A DNA stretch of 12,996 nucleotides from Rhodospirillaceae bacterium (GTDB lineage: Bacteria; Pseudomonadota; Alphaproteobacteria; Rhodospirillales_A; Casp-alpha2): assembly GCA_003488105.1 (NCBI GenBank), contig DNMS01000394.1, positions 3,924 to 16,919 of the forward strand, in the 5' to 3' direction. Position 1 is the stretch's first letter. Each line of letters begins with the position of its first letter. The position numbers and the translations under genes are program-made. This document shows, piece after piece, positions 1-6,862 of this stretch. The notes under the pieces were generated by a model, which was not told the origin of the DNA, did not search any database, and saw only the letters and a program-made list of their open reading frames with translations.

Positions 1-314
1 TCGGCCTTGCCGTGGCCGAAACGGTGTTCGCGGTCGGCCGGCTGTAACGCATGGTGAACCGCGATCAGGTTGATGATCGAGGCCAAGGCATCAAGCATGG
101 AATCGATCAGTGTCGACAACAGACTGACCGACTCGGTCAGCGTCCAGGCAGCGAATTTGACGCTAATCAGGACCAGGGCAGCCCCAACGGAAGCGTAGGT
201 TGCGGCCCGCATGAGTCTCGCCGCCCGGCTGTCGAGGCCGCCATTCGCCGCCACGGTCGCCGCCTGGGTGGCGGTCGCCTGTTCACTGATCGGGGGCTCG
301 GTCGCGTCACTCAC
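1..314 (-). CDS. Cation diffusion facilitator (FieF-like metal efflux pump), N-terminal part
   Basis: This is the first 104 codons of a gene running off the left edge. The product should be an inner-membrane antiporter exporting a divalent metal (Fe, Zn, Cd or Mn) in exchange for protons. After a polar N-terminal tail of about 35 residues come two hydrophobic segments at about 38-57 and 63-87. The second carries the metal-site pair D71 and D75 (TLIDSMLD), equivalent to D45/D49 of E. coli FieF. The loop after it reads [14 protein letters not shown], matching the FieF second metal site (D94, H97, H101). The start is GTG at 314, the only one that couples neatly to pdxH: the sequence GTGA contains this start and the pdxH stop, implying translational coupling in one operon. 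The family call is firm; the metal cannot be decided from this fragment. Confidence 0.9.
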   Translation of the reverse strand, partial: MSDATEPPISEQATATQAATVAANGGLDSRAARLMRAATYASVGAALVLISVKFAAWTLTESVSLLSTLIDSMLDALASIINLIAVHHALQPADREHRFGHGKA

Positions 315-931
315 GGGAACAGGCGCTCCGTCTCCCAGCCCGTGCCGAGGCGGTGATAGACAATGCGTTCATGCAGGCGGAAGGCACCTTCCGTCCAGAA
401 TTCGATGCGTTCGGGAACAACGCGGAAGCCCGACCAGAAATCCGGCCTGGGAATGGCGCCGACATGGAACTTGGCCGTGAACTCGGCAACCCGCTTTTCC
501 AGGTCGAACCGGGTCTTCATGGGCCGCGACTGACGCGATGCCCAGGCGCCGATGCGCGACGAGCGATGACGGCTTTCGTAATAGGCATCAGCCTCGGCCG
601 GGCTGACCGGCCGGATCGCCCCTTCAACACGGACCTGACGTTCCAGGGTCTTCCAGTAAAAGCACAGCGAAGCAAAGGGGTTCTCCGCCAATTCCCCACC
701 TTTGCGGCTTTCCAGGTTGGTGTAGAACACGAAGCCCTGGTCATCGACGTCCTTCAACAGAACCATGCGCACGCTGGGTCGTCCCGACGCCGTCGCCGTG
801 GCCAGCGCCATGGCGTTCGGGTTGCTGATTTCCTTGCCCTCGGCCTCGCTCAGCCAACCTCGGAACTTTTCGATAGGGTCATCCGTGGCGGGCTTGCGGG
901 GCGGGGCGTCATCCTGGGGCTGCGGGTCCAT
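311..931 (-). CDS. pdxH: Pyridoxamine/pyridoxine 5'-phosphate oxidase
   Basis: FMN-dependent cytosolic oxidase making pyridoxal 5'-phosphate from PNP or PMP, the last step of PLP synthesis and salvage. The 206 residues are the usual length. Visible family signatures are the FMN-binding RMVLLK (55-60), FYTN (69-72), SRK (75-77), RQVRVEG (98-104), the YxxSR...SSRIGAWAS block (118-132), [11 protein letters not shown] (163-173), the substrate-binding RLHER (185-189) and the C-terminal RLFP resembling the usual RLxP ending. The first 18 residues are rich in Pro and Asp and precede the conserved fold, as in many alphaproteobacterial members. The ATG at 931 has only a weak upstream purine stretch (GGAAACGAGA). 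It is the first gene of the minus-strand pair with the cation efflux gene and diverges from the lipoprotein gene at 1111. Confidence 0.97.
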   Translation of the reverse strand: MDPQPQDDAPPRKPATDDPIEKFRGWLSEAEGKEISNPNAMALATATASGRPSVRMVLLKDVDDQGFVFYTNLESRKGGELAENPFASLCFYWKTLERQVRVEGAIRPVSPAEADAYYESRHRSSRIGAWASRQSRPMKTRFDLEKRVAEFTAKFHVGAIPRPDFWSGFRVVPERIEFWTEGAFRLHERIVYHRLGTGWETERLFP

Positions 932-982
932 GAGTCTCGTTTCCGGTCGGCGAATATGGTCAAAGGTCTGCCATAATCCTTT

Positions 983-996
983 GACATGTTAATGTC
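983..996. promoter_or_regulatory. Dyad GACAT-N4-ATGTC between pdxH and the lipoprotein gene
   Basis: A perfect 5-bp inverted repeat with a 4-bp centre (GTTA), 52 bp upstream of the pdxH start. It overlaps a minus-strand TGGACA-N17-TATGGC arrangement that could serve as a weak pdxH promoter, so it is placed where an operator would act. No regulator is recognised; chance occurrence is quite possible. Confidence 0.3.
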
Positions 997-1028
997 CATG
1001 ATGGCGGATATGTGATTTTAAGGGCTAT

Positions 1029-1043
1029 TGCATGTAAAATGCA
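1029..1043. promoter_or_regulatory. Dyad TGCAT-N5-ATGCA overlapping a -10-like TAAAAT
   Basis: A perfect 5-bp inverted repeat around GTAAA. TAAAAT at 1035-1040 matches five of six bases of a sigma-70 -10 box on the plus strand and lies inside the dyad, about 70 bp before the lipoprotein start at 1111. I see no good -35 box. It could be the lipoprotein promoter with an overlapping operator; this is inference. Confidence 0.3.
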
Positions 1044-1110
1044 GTTCCCGCCGCCGTAACACTGCGGCCGCAGGAAACCAGACGGGCGCACATTCGAAGA
1101 GGTCATCGGA

Positions 1111-1587
1111 ATGAACATCGTGAAATTCACCGGGGTTGCGGTTTTGGCCTTGGTGCTGACCGCTTGCGGAACCGACAAGGCAGGCGACAAGCAGACCGTC
1201 GGCACCCTTCTGGGCGCCGGCCTGGGTGCCTTGGCCGGCTCGCAGTTCGGCGGCGGCAAGGGCCAATTGGCGGCGGTTGCCGTGGGTGCGCTTGCCGGTG
1301 CCTGGTTTGGCGGCGAGACCGGAAAGTCCCTCGACAAGGCCGATAAGGCCTATGCCCAGCGCACGGCGCAAGACGCCCTGGAATACAACAAAACCAACCA
1401 GACCGCGTCCTGGAACAACCCGGATTCCAAGGTGGCCGGCACCTTCACCCCGACCAAGACCTATCAGACCGCCGAGGGCCACAACTGCCGCGAATACGAA
1501 ACCTCCATCGTCGTCGACGGCAAGACTGAAAAGGCGACCGGCACGGCCTGCCGGCAGCCCGACGGAACGTGGCGCGTCGTCAACTGA
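1111..1587 (+). CDS. Glycine-zipper outer-membrane lipoprotein, rickettsial 17-kDa antigen family
   Basis: A 158-residue lipoprotein of the 17-kDa surface antigen type, expected on the outer membrane facing the periplasm or surface. A short signal peptide ends in the lipobox LTAC with lipidated C19. Residues about 31-70 are a glycine zipper of two small-residue segments (GTLLGAGLGALAG and AAVAVGALAGAWFGG) likely to insert in or pack against the membrane. The C-terminal part carries CREYE (126-130) and ACRQPDGTWRVVN (146-158), the hallmark ending of the family; C126 and C147 could form a disulfide. GAAGAGG at 1096-1102, eight bases before the ATG, supports the start. The J-domain gene follows 42 bp downstream on the same strand, so they may be cotranscribed. 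The family's exact role, beyond envelope integrity and antigenicity, is not settled. Confidence 0.9.
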   Translation: MNIVKFTGVAVLALVLTACGTDKAGDKQTVGTLLGAGLGALAGSQFGGGKGQLAAVAVGALAGAWFGGETGKSLDKADKAYAQRTAQDALEYNKTNQTASWNNPDSKVAGTFTPTKTYQTAEGHNCREYETSIVVDGKTEKATGTACRQPDGTWRVVN

Positions 1588-1629
1588 TCTCCGCGTCTGT
1601 GAAGTCACGCAGCGGGGGCTGGGGGCGGC

Positions 1630-2496
1630 ATGAAGGATGCCTATAAGATTTTGGGTGTGGCCAAGAATGCCACGCCGGACCAAATCAAATCCGCCTACCG
1701 CAAGGCGGCGCGTGAGCGCCATCCGGATTTGGATCCCGGCAACCCCTGGGCCGAGGACGATTTCAAGGAACTGACCGCCGCCTACGAGGTGCTGTCCAAC
1801 GCCGACCGGCGCAAACGCTATGACGACGGTGAAATCGACGCGACCGGCCAGCCCCTGACCGGCCAAGGGACGGCGGGTTACGACGCTAAGGGCCGGGCCA
1901 AGACCCGGCGGTGGAAGAAGGATCCGTTCGAAACCTTCCGCCAAAAGAAACGCCAGGAAAAAACCGTCACGGTCGATGGCGCCAACGTCAATTATTCCCT
2001 CACCTTGAGCGCTGCCGAAGCCATGCAGGGCGGCACCAAATTCATCAGTATGACTAACGGCAAGCGCCTCAAGGTCGCCATTCCCAAGGACACCCGCGAC
2101 GGGCAGGTTCTGCGCCTGAAGGAACAGGGCATGCCCGGCCTGGGCGGCGGCAAGCCCGGCGACGCGCTGGTCATCGTCAAGGTCGAAGCAGATGGACGGT
2201 TTCGCATCGACGGCCGCGACGTCCATGTCGAGGTGCCCGTTGATCTGGCGGACGCGGTCCTGGGCGGCAAGATCAAGGCCCCGACCCTGGACGGCGAAGT
2301 CAGCGTCACCGTGCCGGAAAACGCCAACACGGGCACGGTTCTGCGCCTCAAGGGCAAGGGCCTTAAGGATGACGACGGCGGCGATCCCGGCGACCAATTC
2401 GTGACGTTGAAGGTAATGCTGCCCAAAAAACCCGATCCGGAACTGCGCGCCTTCGTCGAGAAATGGGCGAAGAAAACCGGCGCCCGCGCGTCCTAG
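1630..2496 (+). CDS. CbpA-like J-domain co-chaperone without zinc finger
   Basis: A 288-residue Hsp40 expected to stimulate the DnaK ATPase and hand over client proteins in the cytosol. The J domain occupies about 1-68 with DAYKILGV at the start and the essential HPD at 31-33. The linker (about 69-115) is highly charged and basic (KGRAKTRRWKKDP, FRQKKRQEK) rather than Gly/Phe-rich, and there is no CxxCxGxG zinc-binding repeat. Residues about 116-288 match the two beta-domain client-binding region of DnaJ/CbpA (AMQGGTKF, GDALVIVKV, DLADAVLGG, GDQFVTLKV). This is a class B type architecture, shorter than E. coli CbpA (306). A G-rich stretch (GGGGGCGGC) precedes the ATG. It ends in a TAG overlapping the stop of the convergent membrane-protein gene. 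It is not the main DnaJ. Confidence 0.9.
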   Translation: MKDAYKILGVAKNATPDQIKSAYRKAARERHPDLDPGNPWAEDDFKELTAAYEVLSNADRRKRYDDGEIDATGQPLTGQGTAGYDAKGRAKTRRWKKDPFETFRQKKRQEKTVTVDGANVNYSLTLSAAEAMQGGTKFISMTNGKRLKVAIPKDTRDGQVLRLKEQGMPGLGGGKPGDALVIVKVEADGRFRIDGRDVHVEVPVDLADAVLGGKIKAPTLDGEVSVTVPENANTGTVLRLKGKGLKDDDGGDPGDQFVTLKVMLPKKPDPELRAFVEKWAKKTGARAS

Positions 2497-3800
2497 CCCT
2501 GGGAAACGCTTTTCAGGGACGCGGCCCCCTTATCGTCGCCATCATCCTCCGTTGCCAGGATTTCGGCCAAGGGCAGCCTCATGGCTTCGATGTTGCGGCG
2601 GCGCAGGCCGTCAAGCTGCTGGGCCAAGATGCCCTGCCAGCCGCTCACGCCCAGGCTTTCGTCATCGTCATTTATGCCCAGTCCCAAATCCCGATATAGC
2701 TCGTGGAGCGTCGCCACATGGAGGTCGCGGGACAGAACCCAGGCATTGCGGGACGTGCGCTCCACATAACCCCGCCCGCGCAGGTCTTCCAGCAGCGGCT
2801 CCAACACCGCCAGGGACACCCTGGCGGCGCGGATCAATTCCCGGCGGCTGGCCCCGCCACCGTCACGATTTTTCGCGAACAGACAGGCCAGCACCGCCAT
2901 GGCCGTGGTCAGGCGTGACGCCGGGGACTTGCCGTGATGGACCGGCCGCCCCCCGGCCTCCCGCCATTCGGAAATGGTCGCGGTCAATGTCGCGCCCAGC
3001 AGCACCACGGCCCAGGACAGATACATCCAGATCAGGAAGATTGGCACCGCCGAAAGCGCCCCGTAGATATTCTGATACGTCGGGAAATTGGTGACGTAGA
3101 AACCGAACCCCTTGCGCAATAGCGCGATCAGAAGCCCAGCGACGATCGCCCCCGTGATCGCCCCCATGAAGGCCACGGGGCGGTTCGGGATGGTCACGTA
3201 GAACATGGTCAGCAGCAGCATCATGATGGCCGTGGGCAGAATCTTTGCCGCCTCGCCCAGGGTGCCCACCGCGGGATCGACCCCGATCCATTGCGTCGCC
3301 GCGAAGAAATAAGCGGACAGCGAGAAACTGGCGCCCAGCAATAGCGGCCCCAGGGTGATGATCGCCCAGAATACAAGCAGACGCGGGCCCAGCCGCCGCG
3401 GCCGGGTGACCCGAAAGATCGTGTTAAGCGCCGATTCGATGGTGCCCAGCAGCAGGATCGCGGTCAGGGCCAGGGCGACGATCCCGACCGCCGACAAGGT
3501 CGCCGTGTTGCGCACGAACTTGTCGAAATGTTCGCGCATGGATTCCGCCGCATCGGGCAGGAAATTGGCGAACAGCACGTCCTGGAAGCTTTCGCGCACG
3601 CCCTCAAACACCGGGAAGGCCGCCAGCATGGCGAAGGCGATGGCGGTCAGCGGCACGGCCGCCAGCAACGAGGTATAGCTGAGCGATGCCGCCATGCGCA
3701 GGCATTGGTCGGCCTGGAAGCGCCGAAAGGCGATGACCAGCACGCTGCGCCAGATGCGCCATTGGGCCTTTGCAAGCCGCACGAAACCGCGGTTATCCAT
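2493..3800 (-). CDS. YihY/BrkB-family inner-membrane protein with cytosolic C-terminal domain
   Basis: A 435-residue polytopic protein of the YihY/BrkB family, once misnamed ribonuclease BN; no nuclease activity should be inferred. Predicted membrane segments lie at about 43-62, 101-122, 141-168, 186-208, 211-229 and 247-276. Family motifs include AASLSYTSLLAAVP (37-50), LGTIESALNTIFR (118-130) and YQNIYGALSAVPIFLIWMYL (242-261). After the last segment about 160 residues are soluble; 297-360 look like a winged-helix fold (SRRELIRAARVSLAVLEPLL, then LRGRGYVERTSRNAWVLSRD), followed by an acidic tail. The open frame extends 25 codons further upstream to 3875, but AGGAGG (minus strand, at 3811-3816) sits ten bases before the ATG at 3800, which decides the start. 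The gene is convergent with the J-domain gene and divergent from fabI. Substrate unknown; membrane transport or envelope function is possible. Confidence 0.88.
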   Translation of the reverse strand: MDNRGFVRLAKAQWRIWRSVLVIAFRRFQADQCLRMAASLSYTSLLAAVPLTAIAFAMLAAFPVFEGVRESFQDVLFANFLPDAAESMREHFDKFVRNTATLSAVGIVALALTAILLLGTIESALNTIFRVTRPRRLGPRLLVFWAIITLGPLLLGASFSLSAYFFAATQWIGVDPAVGTLGEAAKILPTAIMMLLLTMFYVTIPNRPVAFMGAITGAIVAGLLIALLRKGFGFYVTNFPTYQNIYGALSAVPIFLIWMYLSWAVVLLGATLTATISEWREAGGRPVHHGKSPASRLTTAMAVLACLFAKNRDGGGASRRELIRAARVSLAVLEPLLEDLRGRGYVERTSRNAWVLSRDLHVATLHELYRDLGLGINDDDESLGVSGWQGILAQQLDGLRRRNIEAMRLPLAEILATEDDGDDKGAASLKSVSQG

Positions 3801-3810
3801 GGCTTTGACG

Positions 3811-3816
3811 CCTCCT
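3811..3816 (-). promoter_or_regulatory. Shine-Dalgarno AGGAGG fixing the start of the YihY-like gene
   Basis: The plus strand reads CCTCCT here, giving AGGAGG on the minus strand, ten bases before the ATG at 3798-3800. It is the strongest ribosome binding site noted in the window and argues against the longer reading to 3875, whose extra residues are not membrane-like or family-like. Confidence 0.8.
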
Positions 3817-3830
3817 AAGGGAACCTCCCG

Positions 3831-3859
3831 TTGACGTCCCCCGCCCCATACTATATGGC
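3831..3859 (+). promoter_or_regulatory. Candidate fabI promoter with overlapping CCATA-N3-TATGG dyad
   Basis: TTGACG (3831-3836) is followed after 17 bp by TATGGC (3854-3859), a plausible sigma-70-like promoter giving a leader of about 90 nt before fabI at 3955. The dyad CCATA-CTA-TATGG (3846-3858) overlaps the -10 region; its other strand contains TATAGT, which could be the -10 of the divergent YihY-like gene. Both assignments are inferred from sequence resemblance only. Confidence 0.35.
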
Positions 3860-3954
3860 ATGGGAGTTCGGGCAAACTGCAAGTATTCGCCCGGACGCAC
3901 TAAGCCAACCCGCTGGTGACGAACCGGTTCCTAACAAAAAACTCGAGGAGACAG

Positions 3955-4767
3955 ATGGCTTCTGCATCGCCGTTGATGTCCGGTAAGAAGGGCCTGGTCA
4001 TGGGCGTGGCCAACGACCGTTCCATCGCCTGGGGCATTGCCAAGGCCGCCCACGACCAGGGCGCCGAATTGGCCTTCACCTATCAGGGCGACGCCCTTCT
4101 GAAGCGCGTGGCGCCGCTCGCCGACAGCGTCGGCTCGGACCTTGTCCTGCCCTGCGACGTGACCGACATGGCCTCCGTCGATGCCGTGTTCGACGCCATC
4201 GCCGAGAAATGGGGCAAGCTGGATTTCGTCATCCATGCCATCGCCTATTCGGACAAGGAAGAACTCAAGGGCGGGTATATCGACACCACCCTGGATAACT
4301 TCCTGAAGACCATGAACATCTCCTGCTATTCGTTCACGGCCGTGGCGCAGCGCGCACGCAAGCTGATGACCGACGGCGGCTCGATGATCACCCTCACCTA
4401 TTTCGGGGCCGAGCGCGTGATGCCGCATTACAACGTCATGGGCGTTGCCAAGGCGGCGCTGGAAGCCAGCGTGCGCTATCTGGCCGAGGATCTGGGCAAG
4501 GAAGGCATTCGCGTGAACTCCCTGTCCGCCGGGCCGATGAAGACCCTGGCCGCCTCGGGCATCGGCGATTTCCGCTATATCCTGAAGTGGAACGAATACA
4601 ATTCGCCGCTGCGCCGCAACGTGACCCTGGAAGACGTCGGCGGTGCCGGGCTTTACCTGATTTCCGACATGGCGTCGGGGGTCACGGGGGAAACCCATCA
4701 CGTCGACTGCGGCTACAACATCGTCGGCATGAAGGCCGTCGACGCGCCGGATATTTCGGTCGTCTGA
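3955..4767 (+). CDS. fabI: Enoyl-[acyl-carrier-protein] reductase (NADH)
   Basis: A 270-residue SDR-fold enzyme performing the last reduction of each type II fatty acid elongation cycle, trans-2-enoyl-ACP to acyl-ACP, in the cytosol. The dinucleotide-binding start is GVANDRSIAWGIA (17-29). The active-site pattern is Y149, Y159 and K166 (TYFGAERVMPHYNVMGVAK), matching E. coli Y146/Y156/K163, followed by RVNSLSAGPMKTLAASGI. Length and order match FabI rather than FabV, FabL or FabK. The frame is open from a GTG at 3916, but GAGGAG at 3945-3950, four bases before the ATG at 3955, supports the shorter form that begins as the family does; the ATG at 3976 is too far from it. aroC follows after 27 bp, likely cotranscribed. 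Residue 97 is Ala where E. coli has G93, near the triclosan/diazaborine pocket. Confidence 0.96.
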   Translation: MASASPLMSGKKGLVMGVANDRSIAWGIAKAAHDQGAELAFTYQGDALLKRVAPLADSVGSDLVLPCDVTDMASVDAVFDAIAEKWGKLDFVIHAIAYSDKEELKGGYIDTTLDNFLKTMNISCYSFTAVAQRARKLMTDGGSMITLTYFGAERVMPHYNVMGVAKAALEASVRYLAEDLGKEGIRVNSLSAGPMKTLAASGIGDFRYILKWNEYNSPLRRNVTLEDVGGAGLYLISDMASGVTGETHHVDCGYNIVGMKAVDAPDISVV

Positions 4768-4794
4768 TCAGGCGCTTGTGCTAAAAGGGGCCCC

Positions 4795-5865
4795 ATGTCC
4801 CACAATTCTTTCGGCCATCTGTTCCGTTTCACGACCTTCGGCGAAAGCCACGGGCCAGCCCTCGGCTGCGTGGTCGACGGCTGCCCGCCGGGGCTGAGCC
4901 TGACCGAGGCCGACATCCAGGTCCATCTCGACAAGCGCCGCCCGGGGCAATCCAAATACACCACCCAGCGCCAGGAACCCGATCAGGTGAAAATCCTGTC
5001 CGGCGTGTTCGACGGCGTGACCACGGGCACGCCCATCGGCCTGTTGATCGAGAACATGGACCAGCGGTCCAAGGATTATTCGGAAATTTCCGAGAAGTTC
5101 CGCCCGGGCCATGCCGACTACACCTATTGGAAAAAGTACGGCATCCGCGATTACCGGGGCGGCGGGCGCTCGTCCGCGCGGGAGACCGCCATGCGGGTCG
5201 CCGCCGGCGCCGTCGCGCGCAAGATTCTCGGCCCCGGGATCGTCATCAAGGCCGGCCTGGTCGTCATGGGCGAGAAAGAGATCGACCGCGCGCGTCTGGA
5301 CTGGGCCGAAGTGAACAACAACCCGTTCTTCTGCCCCGATGCCCAGGCGGCCGAGGAATTCGCGACCTATCTGGAAGGCATCCGTAAAGCCGGGTCGTCC
5401 GTCGGCGGCGTGATCGAGGTCGTGGCCTCGGGCGTGCCGGCCGGGCTGGGGGCGCCCATCTACGGCAAGTTGGATCAGGATCTGGCCTCGGCCATGATGA
5501 GCATCAACGCCGTCAAGGGCGTGGAAATCGGCAACGGGTTCGAGGCCGCGCGCATCACCGGCGAGCAGAACGCCGATGAAATCCGCGCCCATGGCAACGA
5601 CGTCGAATTCCTGTCCAATAACGCGGGCGGCATTCTGGGCGGCATTTCGTCGGGCCAGGACGTGGTCTGCCGCTTCGCCGTCAAGCCGACGTCGTCGATC
5701 CTGACGCCGCGCAAGACTGTGACCAAGTCCGGCGAAGATACGGAAATTTCCACCAAGGGCCGCCACGACCCCTGCGTCGGCATCCGCGCCGTGCCCATCG
5801 GCGAGGCCATGATGGCCTGCGTCCTGGCCGACCACTTGCTGCGCCATCGCGCACAATGCGGGTAA
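4795..5865 (+). CDS. aroC: Chorismate synthase
   Basis: A 356-residue, reduced-FMN-requiring enzyme that makes chorismate from EPSP by 1,4-trans elimination of phosphate, the final shared step of aromatic synthesis. Signatures are FGESHG (15-20, invariant His19), the arginine-rich KRRPGQS (47-53), RPGHADYTY (103-111, His106), [11 protein letters not shown] (121-131), SVGGVIEV near the middle and [17 protein letters not shown] close to the C terminus. Length is typical of the full enzyme. An AAAAGGGG stretch just before the ATG is a good ribosome binding site. It is the second gene after fabI, and its stop lies only two bases from the stop of the convergent lysR gene, leaving no room for a separate terminator. 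Confidence 0.98.
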   Translation: MSHNSFGHLFRFTTFGESHGPALGCVVDGCPPGLSLTEADIQVHLDKRRPGQSKYTTQRQEPDQVKILSGVFDGVTTGTPIGLLIENMDQRSKDYSEISEKFRPGHADYTYWKKYGIRDYRGGGRSSARETAMRVAAGAVARKILGPGIVIKAGLVVMGEKEIDRARLDWAEVNNNPFFCPDAQAAEEFATYLEGIRKAGSSVGGVIEVVASGVPAGLGAPIYGKLDQDLASAMMSINAVKGVEIGNGFEAARITGEQNADEIRAHGNDVEFLSNNAGGILGGISSGQDVVCRFAVKPTSSILTPRKTVTKSGEDTEISTKGRHDPCVGIRAVPIGEAMMACVLADHLLRHRAQCG

Positions 5866-5867
5866 GC

Positions 5868-6746
5868 CTAATCCTCCGCCTCAGTCTCCTGCTTTTGTAG
5901 CCGCGCCCATAGATCGTCAGCGGTCTTGTTGCGGCAATCAGGCGCGCGAAACAGCCTGATCTCCATCGCCACGTCCAAGTTCTCACCCCCGGCGCGGACC
6001 AACCGCCCGGCATGCAGGTCGTCCGCCGCCAGGGTATGGGGCAGCCAGGCGACGCCGTGCCCTTCCCGGGCCATGGTCAGGAGGGTCGCCGCCAGGTGGG
6101 AGGTAAAGGCCGTTTCCAGGGCAGCCGTCGCGGCCTTCACCGGTTCCATCGCATCAAGAATACGCCCCAGCGCCGAGGCCGGACCGTAGCCGAGCAAGCG
6201 TCCTTTCGCCCCCTCCGGCGCGCGCAGCGGAACCAGGGTATCGCCGCCGACGACCATGCTGTCGAACCGGTCGGGAGTGAGGCGGTTCGGCATGCCGTCA
6301 TGGCAATGGCAGAGCAGGAAATGCACCTCGCCCGCCAGCATGATCCGCTCGCAGGCGTCCATGCTGTCGGACAGCAGGTTGACCGCGCCCAGGCCTTGGA
6401 AATCGGCATGGGCGCGAATCCAGCCCGGAAAGAAGGTGAAGGACAGGGCATGGGTCGCGGCGATGGAGAGCGAGGCCGTATCGCGTTCACCAACGGCGTA
6501 GGTATCACGGCGGGCCTGCCCAATAGCGCGCAACAGATCCCCGGCCAGGGGTTTGAAATGCGCCCCCGCCAGGGTCAACCCCGCCCCCTGGGCACCGCGC
6601 CGGAACAGGGGGGCACCGATCCAGTCCTCGAGCGCGCGGATGCGGCGGCTGAACGCCGGCTGTGAGACGTTGCGGGCATCGGCGGCACGGGAGAAAGTCC
6701 CATGCTCCTCAAGCGCCAGGAAATCCTTCAACCAGTCAATTTCCAT
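5868..6746 (-). CDS. LysR-type transcriptional regulator, probable regulator of the divergent tarD
   Basis: A 292-residue LTTR. The N-terminal winged helix-turn-helix spans about 3-60 (WLKDFLALEEHGTFSRAA, then VSQPAFSRRIRALEDWIGAPLF), the canonical family start, followed by a linker helix. The rest (about 90-285) is a substrate-binding-like effector domain containing the typical late motif GHGVAWLPHTL. It lies head-to-head with the tartrate dehydratase gene at 6863, across 116 bp; in this arrangement LTTRs commonly control the divergent gene in response to its substrate and repress their own. A tartrate isomer as effector is inference. No strong ribosome binding site precedes the ATG at 6746. 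The gene is convergent with aroC, two bases apart. Confidence 0.93.
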   Translation of the reverse strand: MEIDWLKDFLALEEHGTFSRAADARNVSQPAFSRRIRALEDWIGAPLFRRGAQGAGLTLAGAHFKPLAGDLLRAIGQARRDTYAVGERDTASLSIAATHALSFTFFPGWIRAHADFQGLGAVNLLSDSMDACERIMLAGEVHFLLCHCHDGMPNRLTPDRFDSMVVGGDTLVPLRAPEGAKGRLLGYGPASALGRILDAMEPVKAATAALETAFTSHLAATLLTMAREGHGVAWLPHTLAADDLHAGRLVRAGGENLDVAMEIRLFRAPDCRNKTADDLWARLQKQETEAED

Positions 6747-6773
6747 GGCAATGTGGTTCGCGCATAACTCAAT

Positions 6774-6824
6774 TCACTCTTGGCATTGGCCCCGCGGCCG
6801 GGGCTTTATGTATCACTCTTAGCA
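6774..6824. repeat. Direct repeat TCACTCTTRGCA x2 in the lysR-tarD intergenic region
   Basis: TCACTCTTGGCA at 6774-6785 and TCACTCTTAGCA at 6813-6824 match at 11 of 12 positions, with starts 39 bp apart, close to a whole number of helical turns (about 3.7). They lie in the 116-bp space between the LysR gene and tarD, where binding and activation sites of an LTTR are expected, and flank a GC-rich hairpin. Candidate operators; direct repeats are less usual than the T-N11-A dyad for this family. Confidence 0.5.
6789..6804. promoter_or_regulatory. GC hairpin GCCCCG-CGGC-CGGGGC between the two direct repeats
   Basis: A perfect 6-bp stem with a 4-nt loop, followed on the plus strand by CTTTATG rather than a full T run. 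If transcription started upstream of it toward tarD, it would lie in the leader, about 60 bases before the ATG; it could alternatively be a DNA-level operator. It is weak as an intrinsic terminator. Confidence 0.35.
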
Positions 6825-6862
6825 ACATTCCCCGAACAGCTACAGCCGAAGAGAACACCTCC

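Noticed and set aside
1018..2397. A 459-codon open frame on the minus strand
   Set aside because: It lies opposite the lipoprotein and J-domain genes, both with firm family motifs; its protein has no recognisable domain and reflects the GC-rich third positions of the real genes.
2493..3800. Ribonuclease BN reading of the YihY-like gene
   Set aside because: The name came from an early misassignment; the protein is a polytopic membrane protein without nuclease motifs.
3801..3875. A 25-codon N-terminal extension of the YihY-like protein
   Set aside because: The AGGAGG ribosome binding site fixes the start at 3800, and the extension overlaps the likely promoter region of fabI.
4768..5856. A 362-codon open frame on the minus strand
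   Set aside because: It is wholly antisense to aroC and rich in His, Gly, Ala and Asp, typical of a reverse-frame shadow.
6662..6862. N-terminal extension of the TarD frame
   Set aside because: It overlaps the divergent lysR coding start and the intergenic repeats; the family begins at the ATG at 6863.
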